Below, piece by piece: positions 1 to 8,193 of a stretch of DNA of 64,000 bases. Location of the stretch: assembly GCF_003751625.1 (NCBI RefSeq), contig NZ_RJUL01000003.1, forward strand, positions 434,001-498,000. Direction: 5' to 3'. This stretch comes from Gallaecimonas pentaromativorans (GTDB lineage Bacteria > Pseudomonadota > Gammaproteobacteria > Enterobacterales > Gallaecimonadaceae). Positions within the stretch are counted from its first letter, which is position 1. Each line of letters begins with the position of its first letter. The translations under genes and the position numbers were made by a program. Below the pieces are notes generated by a model. The model saw nothing but the letters and a program-made list of their open reading frames with translations. It had not been told where the DNA came from and did not search any database.

Positions 1-821
1 TGGTCAGCAAGGACAAAGAAGCCAGCGCCATCGCCATCATGTTTACCGGCCTGACCGTGGCACTGGTTACCGGTGTGCCGCTGGGTACCTTTATCGGCCA
101 GCATCTGGGGTGGCGCACCACCTTCCTGGTGGTATCGGTGCTTGGGCTATTGGCCCTTATCGGCAGCGCCTTGCTGGTGCCCAAAGACCTCAAGCAACCG
201 GCTCCGGCCAAGCTTTCTTCGCAGCTCAAAGTGCTGACCCAGCCCCGGCTGCTGCTGGTGTACGCCATGACGGCGGTGGGTTACGGCGGCACCTTCGTGG
301 CCTTTACCTACCTTGCCCCCATTTTGGAGCAGGTGTCTGGGTTCCAGTCCAGCGCTGTGGGTCTGATCATGCTGGTGTACGGGGTGTCGGTAGCCGTGGG
401 CAACATCTGGGGCGGCCGCCTGGCCGACCGCATGGGCCCAATAAAAGCGCTGCACATCATCTTTACTGCTCTGGCGCTGGTGCTGCTGGCCTTCACCTTT
501 ACCGCCCAAAGCCCGGTGGGTGCGGTGCTGACCGTGCTGCTGTGGGGCGCCTTTGCCTTTGGCAACGTGCCCGGCTTGCAGGTGTACGTGGTGCAACTGG
601 CCGAGAAATACACCCCTCACGCGGTAGACGTGGCCTCTGGCCTCAATATCGCCGCCTTTAACGTCGGCATTGCCCTTGGCTCCATCATCGGCGGCACCGT
701 TATCGACAGCCTCAACCTGATGGATACCCCCTGGATAGGCGCCCTCATCGTGGTGCTGGCCCTGCTGCTGACCCGCTTGTCCGGCTTCTTGGACCGCCGT
801 GGCGAAGCCCAAGCCCTTTAA
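1..821 (+). CDS. MFS transporter, AraJ/DHA1-type, 5' truncated by window edge
   Basis: The reading frame is open from base 3 and has no start inside the window, so only the C-terminal ~272 residues are seen. They are almost wholly hydrophobic and carry several transmembrane helices. The early segment GVPLGTFIGQHLGWRTTF, followed by GGRLADRMGP, matches the arabinose-efflux-permease-like (AraJ/YdhP) drug:proton antiporter family, which exports small molecules across the inner membrane. The substrate cannot be told from sequence. A 41-bp gap separates it from the oxidoreductase gene on the same strand, so the two may be cotranscribed. The family is secure, the function generic. Confidence 0.85.
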   Translation, partial: VSKDKEASAIAIMFTGLTVALVTGVPLGTFIGQHLGWRTTFLVVSVLGLLALIGSALLVPKDLKQPAPAKLSSQLKVLTQPRLLLVYAMTAVGYGGTFVAFTYLAPILEQVSGFQSSAVGLIMLVYGVSVAVGNIWGGRLADRMGPIKALHIIFTALALVLLAFTFTAQSPVGAVLTVLLWGAFAFGNVPGLQVYVVQLAEKYTPHAVDVASGLNIAAFNVGIALGSIIGGTVIDSLNLMDTPWIGALIVVLALLLTRLSGFLDRRGEAQAL

Positions 822-862
822 CCCAATCAAGGGGCAGGGCTGACCTGCCCCGGGAGCGCACC

Positions 863-1795
863 ATGAGCATCAATACCCTCACTCAAGGCGGCTTTTCCAT
901 CGGCGTTGAGCTGCCACTGGACAACGACTGGACACCTCAAGGTGAAGCCAACCGCCTGGCCGCCGGCCGCAAACCGGGCGAGCCGGACATGAGCCAGCAC
1001 CAGGCGCTGGTAAAACTGGCCGACCAACTGGGCTTTCGGGCCGCCTGGGTCAGAGACGTGCCCTTGTACGACCCAGCCTTTGGCGACGCCGCCCAGGTGT
1101 TTGAAATCTTCAGCTACCTTGGTTACCTGGCCGGCGTTACCCAGAACATTTTGCTGGGTACGGCGGCGGTGGTGTTGCCGCTGCGCCAATCCTGGCTGGT
1201 CAGAAAGGCTGCCGCCTCAGTACAAGCCCTTAGCCACAACCGCCTGCTGCTGGGGGTGGCAAGTGGCGACAGGCCGGCCGAATACCCCCTTTTTGGTGAA
1301 GATTTTGCCAGCCGAGGTAAGGCCTTTCGCGAAAGCGTGGCGGTGCTGCAAGGGGAGCGGGACCACCAACTCGCCCCCGGCCAGGCCATCTTGCCCAAAA
1401 CCCCGCAGCCGCCGCTGCTGGTGGCCGGTTTTGCCCAGCAATCGCTGCAATGGGTGGCGGACAACATCCAGGGTCTTTTGGCCTACCCCGGCACCCCAAG
1501 CGACCACAAGCGCCGGGTTGCCCAGTGGCGCCAATTGGCTGGCAGCAAGCCCTATGTGAGCTTTATCCACTTGGATCTGTTGGCCGACAAAAACGCGCCT
1601 TTAAAGCGCCATCACTTTGGCATGAGCGGTGGCAGCAAGGCATTGGTGGCGGAGCTTGCCGCCATGCAGGAGGTGGGCGTGGACCATATCGGCCTGCACT
1701 TTCGCCGCAACCAGCGGCCCCTTAGCGAAACCTTTATGGCGATCGCCAGCGACGTGCTGCCAATGTTTCATGGCCAGCAGCCATTAATCGATTAA
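863..1795 (+). CDS. LLM-class (luciferase-like) flavin oxidoreductase
   Basis: A 310-residue protein starting at ATG 863 behind a GGGAGCG ribosome site. Segments such as GFRAAWVRDVPL near residue 55, GTAAVVLPLRQSWLVRKAAASV near 95 and LLLGVASGDRPAEYPLFG near 125 are typical of the TIM-barrel luciferase-like monooxygenase superfamily, which uses reduced flavin (FMN or F420) to oxidise small organic substrates. The arrangement resembles a small LLM subgroup of about 300 residues with no known substrate. It follows the MFS gene closely on the same strand and precedes the FMN riboswitch, but no functional link to ribB is shown. It is probably cytoplasmic. Confidence 0.85.
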   Translation: MSINTLTQGGFSIGVELPLDNDWTPQGEANRLAAGRKPGEPDMSQHQALVKLADQLGFRAAWVRDVPLYDPAFGDAAQVFEIFSYLGYLAGVTQNILLGTAAVVLPLRQSWLVRKAAASVQALSHNRLLLGVASGDRPAEYPLFGEDFASRGKAFRESVAVLQGERDHQLAPGQAILPKTPQPPLLVAGFAQQSLQWVADNIQGLLAYPGTPSDHKRRVAQWRQLAGSKPYVSFIHLDLLADKNAPLKRHHFGMSGGSKALVAELAAMQEVGVDHIGLHFRRNQRPLSETFMAIASDVLPMFHGQQPLID

Positions 1796-1894
1796 CTGCA
1801 ACAGCCTTTTTTGTGAAGGCGCTTTTCAATTGCGGCGGGGCGCAGTAGCATGTGCCCGCCGTTTTGTGACGGCAATCACTTTTGTTGATTACTT

Positions 1895-2035
1895 ATTCTC
1901 AGGGCGGGGCGAAATTCCCCACCGGCGGTAGGCCCCAAGGGGCAAGCCCGCGAGCGCCCGGCACAGCCGGGGTCTAGCAGATCTGGTCAAAGTCCAGAGC
2001 CGACGGTCATAGTCCGGATGGAAGAGGATAAGGGC
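1895..2035 (+). promoter_or_regulatory. FMN riboswitch (RFN element)
   Basis: The leader carries the conserved RFN pieces in order: a GGGGCGAAATTCCCC hairpin followed by ACCGGCGGTA, a variable GC-rich arm (GCCCGCGAGCGCCCGG region), GGTC-AGCAGATCTGGT, CCAGAGCCGACGGTCATAGT, then the closing CCGGATGGAAGAGGATAAGG. It lies 93 bp upstream of ribB. FMN binding is expected to reduce ribB expression by termination or by hiding the ribosome site. Its position before ribB alone is usual in gammaproteobacteria. Confidence 0.97.
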
Positions 2036-2127
2036 ATGGGCGCGGCCTGGCTGCGCCTGTGCCTGTATGCAGCTTTTTGCAGCCATTCCTGTGCCCTGAT
2101 TCTGGTAGCTTTAGGAGCGTTATTACC

Positions 2128-2793
2128 ATGAGTCAGACCAACCACACGTCTTTGCTGGCCGAATTCGGCAGCCCCATCGAGCGCGTTGAAGCCGCCCTTG
2201 CCGCCTTGCAACAAGGCCAGGGGGTACTGGTGGTAGACGATGAAGATCGCGAAAACGAAGGCGACCTCATCTTTAGCACCGACCACCTCACCGCCGCCCA
2301 GATGGCACTGATGATCCGCGAGTGCTCCGGCATCGTTTGCCTGTGCCTTACCGACGCCCAGGCCAACCAACTGGAACTGCCGCCCATGGTGGCCGCCAAC
2401 AACTCCAAGAACCAAACCGCCTTTACCGTGACCATCGAGGCCAAAGAAGGGGTGACCACCGGCGTTAGCGCTGCCGACCGGGTTACCACCATCAAGACCG
2501 CCGTCGCCCAGGGCGCCAAGCCCGAGCACCTGGCCCGCCCCGGCCATGTGTTTCCGCTGCGCGCCAAGGCGGGCGGCGTACTGGAGCGCCGCGGCCACAC
2601 CGAAGGCACCGTCGATTTGATGCGCCTGGCGGGGCTGACCCCGGCCGGGGTCTTGTGTGAAGTCACCTTGGAAGACGGCACTATGGCCCGCCTGCCCGAA
2701 ATCATCGCCTTTGGTAAAAAGCACGCCATGCCGGTGCTCAGCATCGAAGACTTAGTGCAATACCGCCTGGCCACCCAGCAACAAGCGGTATAA
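2128..2793 (+). CDS. ribB: 3,4-dihydroxy-2-butanone-4-phosphate synthase
   Basis: RibB turns ribulose 5-phosphate into formate and 3,4-dihydroxy-2-butanone 4-phosphate, the four-carbon precursor of riboflavin, in the cytoplasm. The 221-residue length matches the stand-alone enzyme. The metal and substrate motif [11 protein letters not shown] is at residues 37-47, and [10 protein letters not shown] lies near residue 150, followed by [15 protein letters not shown]. The start is ATG 2128, preceded by TTAGGAGCG; an upstream in-frame ATG at 2059 overlaps the riboswitch region and would add 23 unconserved residues. The gene is governed by the FMN riboswitch and ends in a strong terminator. Confidence 0.97.
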   Translation: MSQTNHTSLLAEFGSPIERVEAALAALQQGQGVLVVDDEDRENEGDLIFSTDHLTAAQMALMIRECSGIVCLCLTDAQANQLELPPMVAANNSKNQTAFTVTIEAKEGVTTGVSAADRVTTIKTAVAQGAKPEHLARPGHVFPLRAKAGGVLERRGHTEGTVDLMRLAGLTPAGVLCEVTLEDGTMARLPEIIAFGKKHAMPVLSIEDLVQYRLATQQQAV

Positions 2794-2810
2794 CAGCGGT
2801 TACAGCGCAC

Positions 2811-2838
2811 AAAAGCGGGCCCGGTGGCCCGCTTTTTG
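2811..2838 (+). terminator. Rho-independent terminator after ribB
   Basis: GCGGGCC-CGGT-GGCCCGC forms a perfect 7-bp GC stem followed by TTTTTG, beginning 18 bp after the ribB stop. Confidence 0.9.
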
Positions 2839-2919
2839 ATTCCCACCAAGCAAACAAGACAGCAGCGCCGCCAGCGGTTACAATCCTGCTGTTTTTTTAA
2901 TTAGCCAAGAAGAATTCCC

Positions 2920-3639
2920 ATGGGCCGAGCGTTTAACAACCGTAAAGAATCCATGGCCAAAACGGCCGCCACCAAAACCAAAATTTATTCCAAGTACGGC
3001 CGCAGCATCTATGTCTGCGCCAAGCAAGGCGGTACCGATCCCAACGGTAACACCACCCTGCGCAGCCTGATTGACCGCGCCAAGAAAGACCAGGTGCCTA
3101 CCCACGTTATCGAAAAGGCCCTCGACAAGGCCTCAGGTGCCGGTGGTGAAGACTTCCTGCCCGCCGTCTACGAAGGCATTGCCCCAGGCGGCGCCCTGGT
3201 GCTCATCAGCGCCCTGACCGACAACCCCAACCGCACCTTTGGCGAAATTCGCGGCGTGTTCTCCCGCTGCAAGGCCAAACTGGGCAGCCAGGGTTCCGTG
3301 TCCCACATGTTCGACCACCGCGCCATGTTTGTTTTTGCCGGTGACGACGATGAGCCGGTACTGGAAGCGCTGATGGAAGCCGACGTAGACGTCTCCGACG
3401 TAGAAGCCGACGAAGGCATGGTTACCGTACTGGTGCCGCCTACCGAGTTCTTCAAGGCCAAGACCGCCCTGCAGGAAATGAACCCCGACATCGATTTCGA
3501 AGTCGAGGAGATCACCTACCTGCCCCACGTTGACCACGAGCTGGCCGGTGACGACGCCGAGCAATTCGAGCGCTTTGTGGGCATGATGAACGATCTGGAA
3601 GACGTACAAGACGTGTACCACAACGGCAAATTTGCCTAA
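2920..3639 (+). CDS. YebC/PmpR (TACO1) family protein
   Basis: A 239-residue cytoplasmic protein of the YebC/TACO1 family, members of which act as regulators or help ribosomes through hard-to-translate stretches. The N-terminus MGRAFNNRKESMAK with KTKIYSKYGR is the YeeN-like branch rather than the classic MAGHSKWAN branch. RAKKDQVPTHVIEKALDKA, YEGIAPGGALVLI and SVSHMFDHRAMF mark the family core, and the C-terminal ~100 residues form the acidic domains 2 and 3. The start follows AAGAAGAATTCCC. It stands alone between two terminators. Family certain; the precise role is not. Confidence 0.92.
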   Translation: MGRAFNNRKESMAKTAATKTKIYSKYGRSIYVCAKQGGTDPNGNTTLRSLIDRAKKDQVPTHVIEKALDKASGAGGEDFLPAVYEGIAPGGALVLISALTDNPNRTFGEIRGVFSRCKAKLGSQGSVSHMFDHRAMFVFAGDDDEPVLEALMEADVDVSDVEADEGMVTVLVPPTEFFKAKTALQEMNPDIDFEVEEITYLPHVDHELAGDDAEQFERFVGMMNDLEDVQDVYHNGKFA

Positions 3640-3652
3640 CATTTTCTCGCAC

Positions 3653-3682
3653 GAAAAAGGCGCCCGGTGGGCGCCTTTTTTA
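3653..3682 (+). terminator. Rho-independent terminator after the yebC-family gene
   Basis: GGCGCCC-GGT-GGGCGCC with a flanking A-run and a T6 tail. The stem begins 19 bp after the stop. Confidence 0.9.
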
Positions 3683-3856
3683 TTTAAACGTTATTTAATG
3701 GGTAAAAAACATCCTCAAATAGGAAAAATAAAACCCATAAGTCACGGCGGTTAAATTTAAAAAAACAAATTGACTAACGCCATAAGCAATACTTAAATTC
3801 TTTCAAGTAGTGTTGCCCTCCCCCTTTAATGCAGGACCTTTATCACGAGGTTGGAC

Positions 3857-4252
3857 ATGGATAGCAAAAAAACATGGGCCCAGATTGCAGTGCCCGGCCC
3901 GTCAAAAACCACCACTGAACCTAAAACCCGGCTCCAGTACGAAAGCAGAAGCGGCCGACAGGTCCGCGAGTTCACCACCAGCGCCGGTGGGAAGCAGCGC
4001 AGCCAATCCGTATCCACACGCCACGAACGGCGGCAGCTGACCATTGACGAAGCCACCAACAAAGTGGTTAAAACAGGTGAATGGCAGCATATAAAGGATA
4101 CTAATCGGCAGCACCGGCATCCTGGTGGTCAATGGCATGAACCGACAGCAGCAACCGGTGCCGTTGGTGGCTCAACCACGACAGCGCAACAAAGAACAAG
4201 CTTGGACAATATGGCCAGCACCGTTAGGAAATCATCCACCACCTGGAAATGA
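3857..4252 (+). CDS. Hypothetical basic protein
   Basis: A 131-residue open frame from ATG 3857, which has a GAGG ribosome site six bases upstream. The TTG six bases earlier is less likely. The product is rich in Lys, Arg, Thr and Gln, without hydrophobic segments, signal peptide or recognisable domain; a short stretch QLTIDEATNKVVKTGEW reads like structured protein while the C-terminal third is low-complexity. The surrounding DNA is less GC-rich than its neighbours, and an A/T-rich leader precedes it. It could be a real accessory gene or a chance frame, and I do not recognise it. Confidence 0.4.
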   Translation: MDSKKTWAQIAVPGPSKTTTEPKTRLQYESRSGRQVREFTTSAGGKQRSQSVSTRHERRQLTIDEATNKVVKTGEWQHIKDTNRQHRHPGGQWHEPTAATGAVGGSTTTAQQRTSLDNMASTVRKSSTTWK

Positions 4253-4333
4253 TTTTTCCTCTTTTGCAATAACGCAATGCGACGGCCATCGATTTGTCGG
4301 TTTAATTGTTATGGCCTGAAAAAGACTCTTATT

Positions 4334-4360
4334 TAAAAAAAGGCGCTAATGGCGCCTTTT
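4334..4360. terminator. Bidirectional terminator
   Basis: AAAAGGCGC-TAATG-GCGCCTTTT has A and T runs on both sides and sits between the convergent frames ending at 4252 and 4370, so it can serve both strands. Confidence 0.8.
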
Positions 4361-4369
4361 CAATAAGCC

Positions 4370-4756
4370 TTATTCCAGCCCCAGCTTGATGCGCATGTCT
4401 TTTTCCAACATGGCCTTGGCCATGGCGGCCTGGAACACTTTAAAGAACAGGCCGCTGACAAAGGCCGACAGGGTCAGGGTGAAAAAAGCCGAGACTATCC
4501 AGTCCACCCACAGGGCGCCGCTGGCAATCAGCACCGGCCGGTAGATGGCGATACCGGCAAAGACCACCCAGTGGCTAAAGCAGTAAAAGCATTTGAAAAG
4601 ATAACCAATCATGTGGTTTTTGGCGGCGGTCCATTCCCGCCAGGGCCGAAACAGCTCGGTCTGGGTGACGGTAATGGCAATGCTGCTGGCCGCAACGGCC
4701 ACCACCAGGCATTGCCAGAGCGCCAGCAGGGCACCAGAAGGTAGTAGATCAGTCAT
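4370..4756 (-). CDS. Small inner-membrane protein, DUF1360-like
   Basis: A 128-residue protein with three or four hydrophobic helices and a central FKCFYCFSHWVVF segment. The CxxC followed by a Trp inside a membrane helix resembles DUF1360 membrane proteins, whose function is unknown. The start ATG overlaps the last eight bases of the Rrf2 gene (ATGACTGA), and the ribosome site GGAGAA lies inside that gene, so the two are translationally coupled. Expression with a likely metal- or redox-sensing regulator suggests a stress role, which is inference only. Confidence 0.7.
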   Translation of the reverse strand: MTDLLPSGALLALWQCLVVAVAASSIAITVTQTELFRPWREWTAAKNHMIGYLFKCFYCFSHWVVFAGIAIYRPVLIASGALWVDWIVSAFFTLTLSAFVSGLFFKVFQAAMAKAMLEKDMRIKLGLE

Positions 4757-5207
4757 GGTGTTCTCCAAGGTGTTTAGGGGCGGCATGCCAGGGATAGGCC
4801 AGAAATTCCTTACCGATATCCAGCAGGGTCAGGGTGCCAAATTCCTTTAACAGCAGCGCTTCGGCGCTGGCCAAGGTTTGGTTCATCACCCGGTTGACCC
4901 CTTGCTCTACCAGGCATTGGGGGTTGTCGTTGCGATTACCTATGGCAAAAAGCCCGGGGGAGCCAAGGGCCTGGTAAACATCCAGCAAGGTAATTTGCGC
5001 CAGCGGCTTTTTCAGCTGCCAGCCGCCCTTGTGGCCCTTATCCGACTGCACCAGTTGATGCTCGCGAAGGCCGCCCAGCATCTTCCTGACCACCACCGGA
5101 TTGGTATCCAAAAAGGTGGCCAGTTGCTCTGAGGTCACGGCTTTGTCCTCCTGCGCCATATGCAGCAGCAGGTGCAGGCAGGAAGAAAGACTGTTGTTTT
5201 GCTTCAT
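4749..5207 (-). CDS. Rrf2-family transcriptional regulator
   Basis: A 152-residue cytoplasmic DNA-binding protein. The N-terminal winged helix reads SLSSCLHLLLHMAQ, then TSEQLATFLDTNPVVVRKMLGGL (helix-turn-helix, about residues 24-46) and GHKGGWQLKK (wing), as in the Rrf2 family. It lacks the three-Cys cluster of IscR/NsrR; only one downstream Cys (NPQCLVEQ) is seen, as in the YwnA/CymR-like branch, so it probably does not hold a 2Fe-2S cluster. It is divergent from the methyltransferase gene with a 78-bp shared promoter region, and coupled to the membrane protein downstream. Confidence 0.9.
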   Translation of the reverse strand: MKQNNSLSSCLHLLLHMAQEDKAVTSEQLATFLDTNPVVVRKMLGGLREHQLVQSDKGHKGGWQLKKPLAQITLLDVYQALGSPGLFAIGNRNDNPQCLVEQGVNRVMNQTLASAEALLLKEFGTLTLLDIGKEFLAYPWHAAPKHLGEHHD

Positions 5208-5285
5208 GTAACTTTATCCGTTACGATTTAATGTAACAAACAATATTACGTGAATCATCACAGGTCAAGCCAACTCGGAGCCGCC

Positions 5286-5996
5286 ATGAACAACGACGCG
5301 TTAATCGCCCTCTTCGACCAACAAGCCCAAGGCTACGACCAGCACTGGGCAAGGCTTGCCCCCATCAACCACAGCCTTTACCTGCTGCTGGACTCGGTGT
5401 TTGCAGGCTTGCCTCAAAACGCCCATCTACTTTGTGTGGGCGCTGGCACAGGCCGAGAGCTACTCCACCTCGCCTCAGCCTTTCCCGGCTGGCGCTTTAG
5501 TGCCGTAGAGCCCTCGGCAGCCATGCTGGCGGTGTGCCGCCAGAAAGCCGAAGCCGCCGGCATCAGCGAGCGCTGTACCTTTATCGAAGGCTACCTCGAT
5601 GCCCTGCCCCCAAGGCCCGTTTTTGATGGCGCCACCTGCTTGCTGGTCTCCCAGTTCTTGCTGGAAGACAAAGCACGTATCGACTTTTTCAAGGCCATTG
5701 CCCGGCGCCTGCACCCCGGCGCCATATTGGCCAGCTGCGACCTTGCCGCCGATCTTGATAGCGCTGAAGGCGAAGCGCAGCTGGCGCTGTGGTTTAAGGT
5801 GATGTCCCAAGCCCTGCCCACTACCGAAGCCCTCGCCAAGATGCGCCAAGCCTACCGCCAGGACGTAGCCGTGCAGCCCCCGGCCGAGGTCGCCGCTCTT
5901 ATCCGCCAAGGCGGTTTTACCGGCGTGACCCCCTTCTTTCAGGCAGGGCTTATCCATGGCTGGTTTGGGCAACGAGGGAATGGCGAGATTTTGTGA
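5286..5996 (+). CDS. Class I SAM-dependent methyltransferase
   Basis: A 236-residue cytoplasmic protein. The SAM-binding loop LLCVGAGTGRELL is at residues 48-60, followed by the acidic end of strand 2 (FSAVEPSAAML) and motif RCTFIEGYLDALP, as in the Methyltransf_25 group. The start is ATG 5286 behind TCGGAGCC; a longer frame from 5250 has no ribosome site. It is transcribed divergently from the Rrf2 regulator, which is the likeliest controller. The methylated substrate cannot be named. Confidence 0.85.
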   Translation: MNNDALIALFDQQAQGYDQHWARLAPINHSLYLLLDSVFAGLPQNAHLLCVGAGTGRELLHLASAFPGWRFSAVEPSAAMLAVCRQKAEAAGISERCTFIEGYLDALPPRPVFDGATCLLVSQFLLEDKARIDFFKAIARRLHPGAILASCDLAADLDSAEGEAQLALWFKVMSQALPTTEALAKMRQAYRQDVAVQPPAEVAALIRQGGFTGVTPFFQAGLIHGWFGQRGNGEIL

Positions 5997-6059
5997 TGAT
6001 TCAGCCTGTTAGCGGCTTTACCCATTAGCGGACGCTTGTTAAGTTACTGTTATTGCTTG

Positions 6060-6570
6060 GCGAGTAGTGCCACTGAGCTTGGGCAGCTTGTCTGCGGGCT
6101 GAGGACCGCCAGGGGTAAAGCTCGAAGTTGAAGCACTGCTTCAACGCAGCTTTACGCGACAAATCTTTCTGGAAAAGATTTGAACGTCGGAGTTCAGCGA
6201 CGACGGCCCGCAGGGCGAGGGCAAGGATAGCCCGAGTAACACAGGACGTGCGAGCTGGGGTGAGCGCGTTAAGAAAACGGTCCAGTGAACCGTTTTTAGC
6301 AAGCGAACGTGAGCAGCTCGTCTGCGAGCTGAGGACGCGCCAGGGAAGGTTTTCCAACGCTTGGCTAAGTGATAACAGGGACGCTATCAGCATGTGGGAG
6401 CTGTGACTCAGGGGGTGAGCCTCGAAGTCAAAGCACTGCTTTGACGCAGGTGAACGCGAGTACAGAGGATGTACGAGCTGGGTGACGCGCCAGGGAAGGT
6501 TTCCCAACGCTGGGCTAAGTGATAACAGGGACGCTATCAGCATGTGGGAGCTGTGACTCAGGGGCGGTAG
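6060..6570. repeat. Non-coding repeat cluster with two 150-bp-spaced units
   Basis: Two near-identical ~80-bp units at 6335-6414 and 6484-6564 start GACGCGCCAGGGAAGG and end GAGCTGTGACTCAGGGG, each holding the small inverted repeat TGATA...TATCA. Related fragments occur around them: CTCGAAGTTGAAGCACTGCTT at 6120 against CTCGAAGTCAAAGCACTGCTT at 6420, and GCAGCT(T/C)GTCTGCG at 6084 and 6313. A partial copy recurs at 48041-48090. Long frames crossing it are shadows of the 150-bp (50-codon) period. Confidence 0.8.
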
Positions 6571-6943
6571 CGTCAATTCAACTTGTATCGATGACCAATC
6601 TATTGCACTGATAATTAAGTATTTTTTTATTCTTGTCATCTGTGGTTGTTCCTTTAATGCCGGGACTCGCCCCGGCAGGCGAGGTACTTTGTTTTCGCAC
6701 AAAGTCAGCAGGGCTGCCCACCCAAAGGCACCGCCCAGGCGTTACGCGACGTCCTTCCCTCTAGTCGTTTGCCGCTGACCGCTGCACATGCGTGTCCCGA
6801 CGCATCTTCCGCTCAACCAAGCTGGCCGCCTCGCATCCATGCCTCGTGCCAGCTCACACTCCCGGCGGTAAGGCGCTCCACTTAAATGGGCTCCAAGAAC
6901 CCTAAACCAGCGAGCTCGGCAGATTCTTGCTGGGTACGCAGTT

Positions 6944-7245
6944 TCGTTCAGATTTTTGGATGGGTATACAGTATATCCAGTCGAGGTTTGGCAATCTGGC
7001 ACCTTTATTACGCATCCTTGGCTCATATATTCCGATAGGGTGTCTACAAGGTATTGATTAATATAAGTTAGTAATGAGGTCCGACTTCAAGATAAGAAGC
7101 CGGTCCAATCAGCAAAAGAAGCCGGCGCGTTTTCACGCAAGACGATAAGTAGGGTCGCAGATATCGTTTGGAAAATCAGATGGTTAAAACCGACACTCAA
7201 AGTGATCTGATGAGTGAAAACGAGCCGGCTTTATAACTATTGTTA
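6944..7245 (+). repeat. Composite repeat copy A, upstream boundary of cassette island 1
   Basis: A 195-bp block (6944-7138) matches 48561-48755 almost base for base. A 66-bp divergent spacer follows, then a second conserved block (about 7205-7245) matching 48823-48862. The arms AAGAAGCCGGCGCGTTTTCAC (7117-7137) and GTGAAAACGAGCCGGCTT (7214-7231) are inverted and would pair around the spacer. The block ends ATAACTATTGTTAG, so its last bases look like the right end of a recombination site. The stretch 5997-7266 otherwise holds no convincing gene. Confidence 0.85.
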
Positions 7246-7266
7246 GCCTTATTGGAATTTAAGTAG

Positions 7267-8097
7267 ATGGAAGATATATTCAAAGAAGCAGCCATAAAAA
7301 AAGAAAAGCTGGAAAAAGAGTTTGTTGATTTGCCAGAAACAATTATAACTGGAGTTGTTGGAGCTAATGGACCTGGAGCTGGAAAGGTTCCTTCCGATAA
7401 GTATTGGTCCTTAAACCTATCTCTAATAGCCTGGAAGGAGCTTGGGGGGCAGATTAATGATTCAAAACTTATTCTTTCAAAGAACCTAGCTGATGGTGAG
7501 CTAGAAGATATTCGTGCTAATGTCGAGAGAGAATCTTTAGTCCAATTTGCAGTGAAGTTGTCTAAAAATAGTCCATTCGGTGATGCAAGAGCCCAGCTCA
7601 TATCTATTTTGGATACACCAGATGATGCTGAACTAAAAGCTGTGCTCGAAAAATTTAAGGAACCTGTGGAAATTACACATCCTGAGTTTGGCACTCTAGT
7701 TCTTGATCGATCTGTAGACTGGTTTGAAGGCACTATGAATTGGATGGGAGAGCAAATTAGAATATCCGCTTCGTTGGATAGAGAAGACGGCTCACCGGAT
7801 TCGAGTCTTAAGACTCTAGAGGCTCTGTGCGGCGACGCTAGTAATTGGTCAAAGAAAATAACAGATTACGCTGTTTCGGAACTTCTTGAGTTGAAAAATG
7901 ACAACTGGCTGATGGATGGTCAAGGGGAATTAACAGCTTCAGACTTTACCAATGCAATGAAACTTGAATCTATTACTGTCTACCCAGATGGAGAGTTTGA
8001 TTTTTGGCATAATGATGGTGATTTATTCTGGGGGCATTCGATCCTCATTTCTGGCACTTTATCTGAAGGACCCAATAATGCAGATATACCAGGCTAA
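7267..8097 (+). CDS. DUF2262-domain protein, gene-cassette ORF
   Basis: A 276-residue soluble protein. The C-terminal half (about residues 135-276) matches DUF2262, seen from LELKNDNWL (207-215), ESITVYPDG (234-242) and GDLFWGHSI (251-259). The N-terminal half is acidic and helical with no recognised motif. Function is unknown for the family. The gene is low in GC, has only a weak ribosome site (GGAATTTAAG), and its TAA stop forms the first bases of the attC-like site at 8094. It is the first cassette after composite repeat A and is probably acquired. Confidence 0.8.
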   Translation: MEDIFKEAAIKKEKLEKEFVDLPETIITGVVGANGPGAGKVPSDKYWSLNLSLIAWKELGGQINDSKLILSKNLADGELEDIRANVERESLVQFAVKLSKNSPFGDARAQLISILDTPDDAELKAVLEKFKEPVEITHPEFGTLVLDRSVDWFEGTMNWMGEQIRISASLDREDGSPDSSLKTLEALCGDASNWSKKITDYAVSELLELKNDNWLMDGQGELTASDFTNAMKLESITVYPDGEFDFWHNDGDLFWGHSILISGTLSEGPNNADIPG

Positions 8098-8163
8098 CAA
8101 ACGCATGTTGCCGGACTGGTTTTCTGCTGCGCTCCAAACCAGCCGCAAATGCGGGCGTTAAAT
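8094..8163 (+). other. attC-like recombination site 1
   Basis: TAACAAACGC at 8095 and GCGTTAAAT at 8155 give the TAAC...GTTRRRY ends of an integron attC. Between them ACGCATGTTGCCGGACTGGTTT pairs imperfectly with AAACCAGCCGCAAATGCGGGCGT, leaving bulged bases on one arm and a 12-base loop. It spans the stop codon of one cassette gene and precedes the start of the next, as attC sites do. Confidence 0.85.
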
Positions 8164-8193
8164 TGCATCTGGACGTCAATAGGAGATTCAGCA

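Noticed and set aside
6128-6406. 92-codon plus-strand frame in the repeat cluster
   Set aside because: Arg/Ala-rich product of repeat DNA, lacking a ribosome site.
6335-6564. Possible CRISPR array
   Set aside because: Only two units, each about 80 bp with one non-spacer-like interval; no cas genes.
6025-6702. 225-codon minus-strand frame across the 6-kb repeats
   Set aside because: The repeat spacing of 150 bp is a multiple of three, so the frame stays open through repetition; it has no start signal or domain.
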